Translations under genes and position numbers: made by a program | Part shown: piece after piece, positions 5,619 through 7,511 of the stretch | How positions within the stretch are numbered: the first letter of the stretch is position 1 | Layout: the number at the start of each line of letters is the position of its first letter | Source of the DNA: Trichodesmium sp. jk18x7bins.61 | Lineage (GTDB): Bacteria; Cyanobacteriota; Cyanobacteriia; Cyanobacteriales; Microcoleaceae | Direction of reading: 5' to 3' | Length of the DNA stretch: 7,511 nucleotides | Assembly (NCBI GenBank): GCA_022822685.1 | Contig: JAJEAQ010000172.1 | Span: 1 to 7,511 of the forward strand | The notes under the pieces: generated by a model | What the model saw: the letters and a program-made list of their open reading frames with translations, nothing else | What the model was told of the DNA's origin: nothing | The model's database searches: none

Positions 5619-6710
5619 TTATCCTGTTGCATTTCTAGTCACAGAAAGTACAGAAGTATAACCCCCATCTAATGAGTATGAATGAGACACCCGATCTATA
5701 CGATAAATACCGCTAAGCTTTTTCCCAACTCTCAAGATTTCAATTCCTTGTCCGGGGACTAAATCAGGATTACCTTGACAAGTTAGTTGAGCAGTAACGT
5801 ATTCTGAGGACATATCTTGAAATGCTGCTAATGCTATATCTTGGGATTTTTCTTTTTCCTTAATACCAGGGATTTTCTTGATAGAAGAACCTAGAGCTTG
5901 TTTAGCTGCTTTCGGACCGAATCCGTTTGTTTCTCCCATTATTTCTGCTTTTGATGTTATTCCTTGTACACTAACCTGAAGTGCTTCAGATTCATTTTTA
6001 TCCCCAGTCTGTACTTCCATCTCGATTGTGTCATATTGCTCTGTGATATTTATCTGAGCTTCAAAATCGAATAAGTCCTCTCCATAAGTTAAGGTAAGAA
6101 ACTTACTAACTTTTTCAGCAATAGAACGAAAAGATAATTGTTTATTGTTGTAGTCAAAAAACATTTCATAACCGATTTCCTGCAATATTTCTTGCAAAAA
6201 CTGCCAATCAGTTTTCTGACCTTTTGAAACATATTCAATTACACCTTTAGGAATCTTTGCCAGATCTACATTAACTATAAAATTTCTGTCTTTAGTAACT
6301 TTAGAGATAACTGTATCGTATGTCATATTTTGAAAAGTTTTCTGACCTTTTGGCACTAGCCGCATTAGATCATAAAGCAGATCAAAACCTTCTATCTGCA
6401 CAGTGGGGATGGCCTCTTGAAAAAAACTTGTTTTCAAGGCATGAATTTTCCCCAGCATAACAGTATTGAGATTGCCATCATACCCCATTTTAATTGTTAT
6501 TTCAGAACCTAATTCCAAGTTATCAAAATTAGTCGTTTTCGGTTGTTCTACATTCCAAGTAGTGGCCAACTCCAGACTAAAGTGACCAGCTCCTTTTGTA
6601 TCCCGCAACACTGATGCTGAAATCAATGTGCCTTCCATGTTGGAGTCAGTAGATATATTTTTATTGGCGATCGAAATCGTAATATTTGACTTCTGTGATT
6701 TGACAGACAT
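5619..6710 (-). CDS. gp27-like baseplate hub, phage late control D family
   Basis: This 363-residue protein matches the phage late control D / gp27 type that forms the trimeric ring between tube and spike. It corresponds to the N-terminal half of VgrG and of Afp8. Visible family features are a GYDGNLNTVMLGKIHAL stretch at 76-92, QIEGFDLLYDLMR at 105-117, a KTDWQFLQEILQEIGYE helix at 166-182 followed by a beta strand and LSFR, and the C-terminal signature NPDLVPGQGIEI (314-325), IYRIDRVSHSYS (335-346) and GGYTSVLSVTRN (349-360). Residues about 262-295 are a Gly/Lys-rich linker, less conserved in appearance. There is no OB-fold or spike within this gene; that part is encoded by the next gene, 21 bases downstream. 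Start chosen from the AAAGGAGGT site. No damage is visible. Confidence 0.9.
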   Translation of the reverse strand: MSVKSQKSNITISIANKNISTDSNMEGTLISASVLRDTKGAGHFSLELATTWNVEQPKTTNFDNLELGSEITIKMGYDGNLNTVMLGKIHALKTSFFQEAIPTVQIEGFDLLYDLMRLVPKGQKTFQNMTYDTVISKVTKDRNFIVNVDLAKIPKGVIEYVSKGQKTDWQFLQEILQEIGYEMFFDYNNKQLSFRSIAEKVSKFLTLTYGEDLFDFEAQINITEQYDTIEMEVQTGDKNESEALQVSVQGITSKAEIMGETNGFGPKAAKQALGSSIKKIPGIKEKEKSQDIALAAFQDMSSEYVTAQLTCQGNPDLVPGQGIEILRVGKKLSGIYRIDRVSHSYSLDGGYTSVLSVTRNATG

Positions 6711-6740
6711 TCTTTACCTCCTTTAAGTAACGGTATTTGT
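6711..6740 (-). promoter_or_regulatory. Strong ribosome binding site for the hub gene
   Basis: On the minus strand the 30-base gap before the hub gene contains AAAGGAGGT followed six to seven bases later by the ATG at 6710. It is a near-perfect anti-16S match and fixes the start codon. No hairpin or promoter is evident in the gap, so the downstream gene is probably read on the same transcript. Confidence 0.75.
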
Positions 6741-7355
6741 TTACAGAGGTGTAATATGTAATAATGTACCTGGTAATAGTTGGCGGGGATTTATTAAAAG
6801 ATTTTCGTCCGCAATCATACGCCACAGAGCAGGATCGCCTAATTCTTCGGTAGCAATACTACTTAAAGTTTCTCCTTTTTTGACAATTCTCACCGGATCA
6901 TTGATTTTTTCCTGCTCTATCTTGTTGGGATCTAGCCACTGCCTAAAAGTGCATGATAAGATAGCTCGTGTAGGTGTTCCATCTTTGAGAAAATGAGTTA
7001 ATCTTTTAGTTAGCTGTTCTAAAAAACAGTTTCTTAAGATCGTACCGCCATCACCCATTTTTTTTCCCCATTTCAGTTCACATAGAGCTGGTCTTCTACC
7101 TAAAGACTCTGAACCAACAGTATCTTGAGTTAATTGCACAATCTTGTCAGTATACTTATTCACGCTCTCAGAATTCTTGAAGGTGGTATCAAAGAAAAGA
7201 TCAACGTTCAAAGTAATAGGATCTCTAGAGTTGACAAATCCATAATCATGTACTTTTCCTCCTGGAATAGTCATGGTAATCTCATTTGGATTGAAGAGAA
7301 CTGTAAACCCTTTGTTGTCTTTTTCTGTTGTAATAGTGAGTTTTTCTAATCCCAT
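6741..7355 (-). CDS. Afp7-like CIS tube adaptor with C-terminal LysM domain
   Basis: This 204-residue protein has the architecture of the Afp7/Cis7 family, related in role to T4 gp53/gp54-type adaptors, which joins the inner tube to the hub of the baseplate. Residues 1-145 form the CIS-tube-type N-terminal domain: an early beta strand leading into FNPNEIT at 21-27, the LNVDLFFDTT strand at 49-58, RPALCELKWG at 88-97 and GTPTRAILSCTFRQW at 126-140. Residues 155-204 are a LysM module (KKGETLSSIA at 159-168, then ALWRMIADEN and LLPGTLLHI). In baseplates LysM is thought to act as a structural clamp more than as a peptidoglycan binder. There is no signal peptide. The start at 7355 is supported by an upstream AGAGGAAG site and by the one-base overlap with the preceding stop codon. 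A 30-base gap separates it from the hub gene. Confidence 0.9.
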   Translation of the reverse strand: MGLEKLTITTEKDNKGFTVLFNPNEITMTIPGGKVHDYGFVNSRDPITLNVDLFFDTTFKNSESVNKYTDKIVQLTQDTVGSESLGRRPALCELKWGKKMGDGGTILRNCFLEQLTKRLTHFLKDGTPTRAILSCTFRQWLDPNKIEQEKINDPVRIVKKGETLSSIATEELGDPALWRMIADENLLINPRQLLPGTLLHITPL

Positions 7356-7511
7356 TATATTCTTCCTCTACGTAGTCTTTCAATTTCTAAACGTCGCATT
7401 AGTTTGTATTCAACTTTATTAGTTATAGTATCTATATCAATATTCATATTCGGTTGCTTTGCTATGGGAGAAACGAAAGTTTCTACAGGCGCAGAAAGGG
7501 ATGAATAAGAA
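7355..7511 (-). CDS. 3' end of an unidentified CIS operon gene (partial)
   Basis: An open frame enters from the right edge of the window and runs for 51 codons to a TAA stop at 7357-7355. That stop shares its last base with the ATG of the LysM adaptor gene (TAATG), the same junction used between the spike and gp25 genes further on, which supports a real operon gene. The visible part begins with a low-complexity Ser/Pro/Ala/Val stretch (SYSSLSAPVETFVSPIAKQP), followed by a strongly basic, probably helical tail ending in VEYKLMRRLEIERLRRGRI. I recognise no domain. Its place just before the Afp7-like gene suggests a tube-proximal or accessory CIS protein, but that is inference from position only. 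The Shine-Dalgarno site of the next gene lies within its last codons. Confidence 0.7.
   Translation of the reverse strand, partial: SYSSLSAPVETFVSPIAKQPNMNIDIDTITNKVEYKLMRRLEIERLRRGRI

Noticed and set aside
6741..6905. LysM domain as evidence for a cell-wall hydrolase or lysin
   Set aside because: There is no catalytic domain or signal peptide, and the N-terminal part is the CIS adaptor type, where LysM is structural.
7134..7349. Plus-strand 71-codon frame opposite the LysM adaptor
   Set aside because: Antisense to the conserved N-terminal domain of the adaptor, with no ribosome binding site.
1..7511. Prophage or CRISPR content
   Set aside because: There are no capsid, terminase, integrase or lysis genes and no regularly spaced direct repeats; gene order fits an eCIS-type injection system.

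Overview
The window looks like chromosomal DNA from a cyanobacterium, probably a filamentous one. It is AT-rich, carries three perfect HIP1 octamers (GCGATCGC) plus several near-copies, and holds part of an extracellular or thylakoid-anchored contractile injection system (eCIS/tCIS), a phage-tail-like machine known from multicellular cyanobacteria. The taxon is inferred from these signs; no marker gene is present.

All supported genes lie on the minus strand, so the operon reads from right to left. At the right edge (7355-7511) is the 3' end of a gene cut by the window. It overlaps by one base the gene for an Afp7-like LysM adaptor (6741-7355). Next come a gp27-like hub (5619-6710), a gp5/VgrG-like OB-fold spike (4881-5597), a gp25-like sheath initiator (4495-4881) and a very long gp6/gpJ-like baseplate wedge protein (775-4488). 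The spacing (1-base overlaps or gaps of 6, 21 and 30 bases) and the strong Shine-Dalgarno sites in front of most genes indicate one translationally linked operon. Together these products would form the inner tube cap, central hub and spike, and wedge ring of the baseplate. Sheath, tube and ATPase genes are not here and presumably lie to the right.

After a 144-base spacer comes a 77-codon coiled-coil gene (397-630) with a good ribosome binding site. The left 396 bases are less orderly. They hold several inverted repeats, a possible terminator, a doubtful 35-codon ORF, and, at the left edge, what reads as the start of another tail-associated gene. That gene has an intact Shine-Dalgarno site and ATG and recognisable protein sequence, but two in-frame stop codons within 49 codons. 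I call it a pseudogene that continues out of the window.

The points most worth following are this decayed gene, the hub and spike being separate genes, the absence of a PAAR tip gene between gp25 and gpJ, and the repeated beta modules inside the 1237-residue wedge protein.
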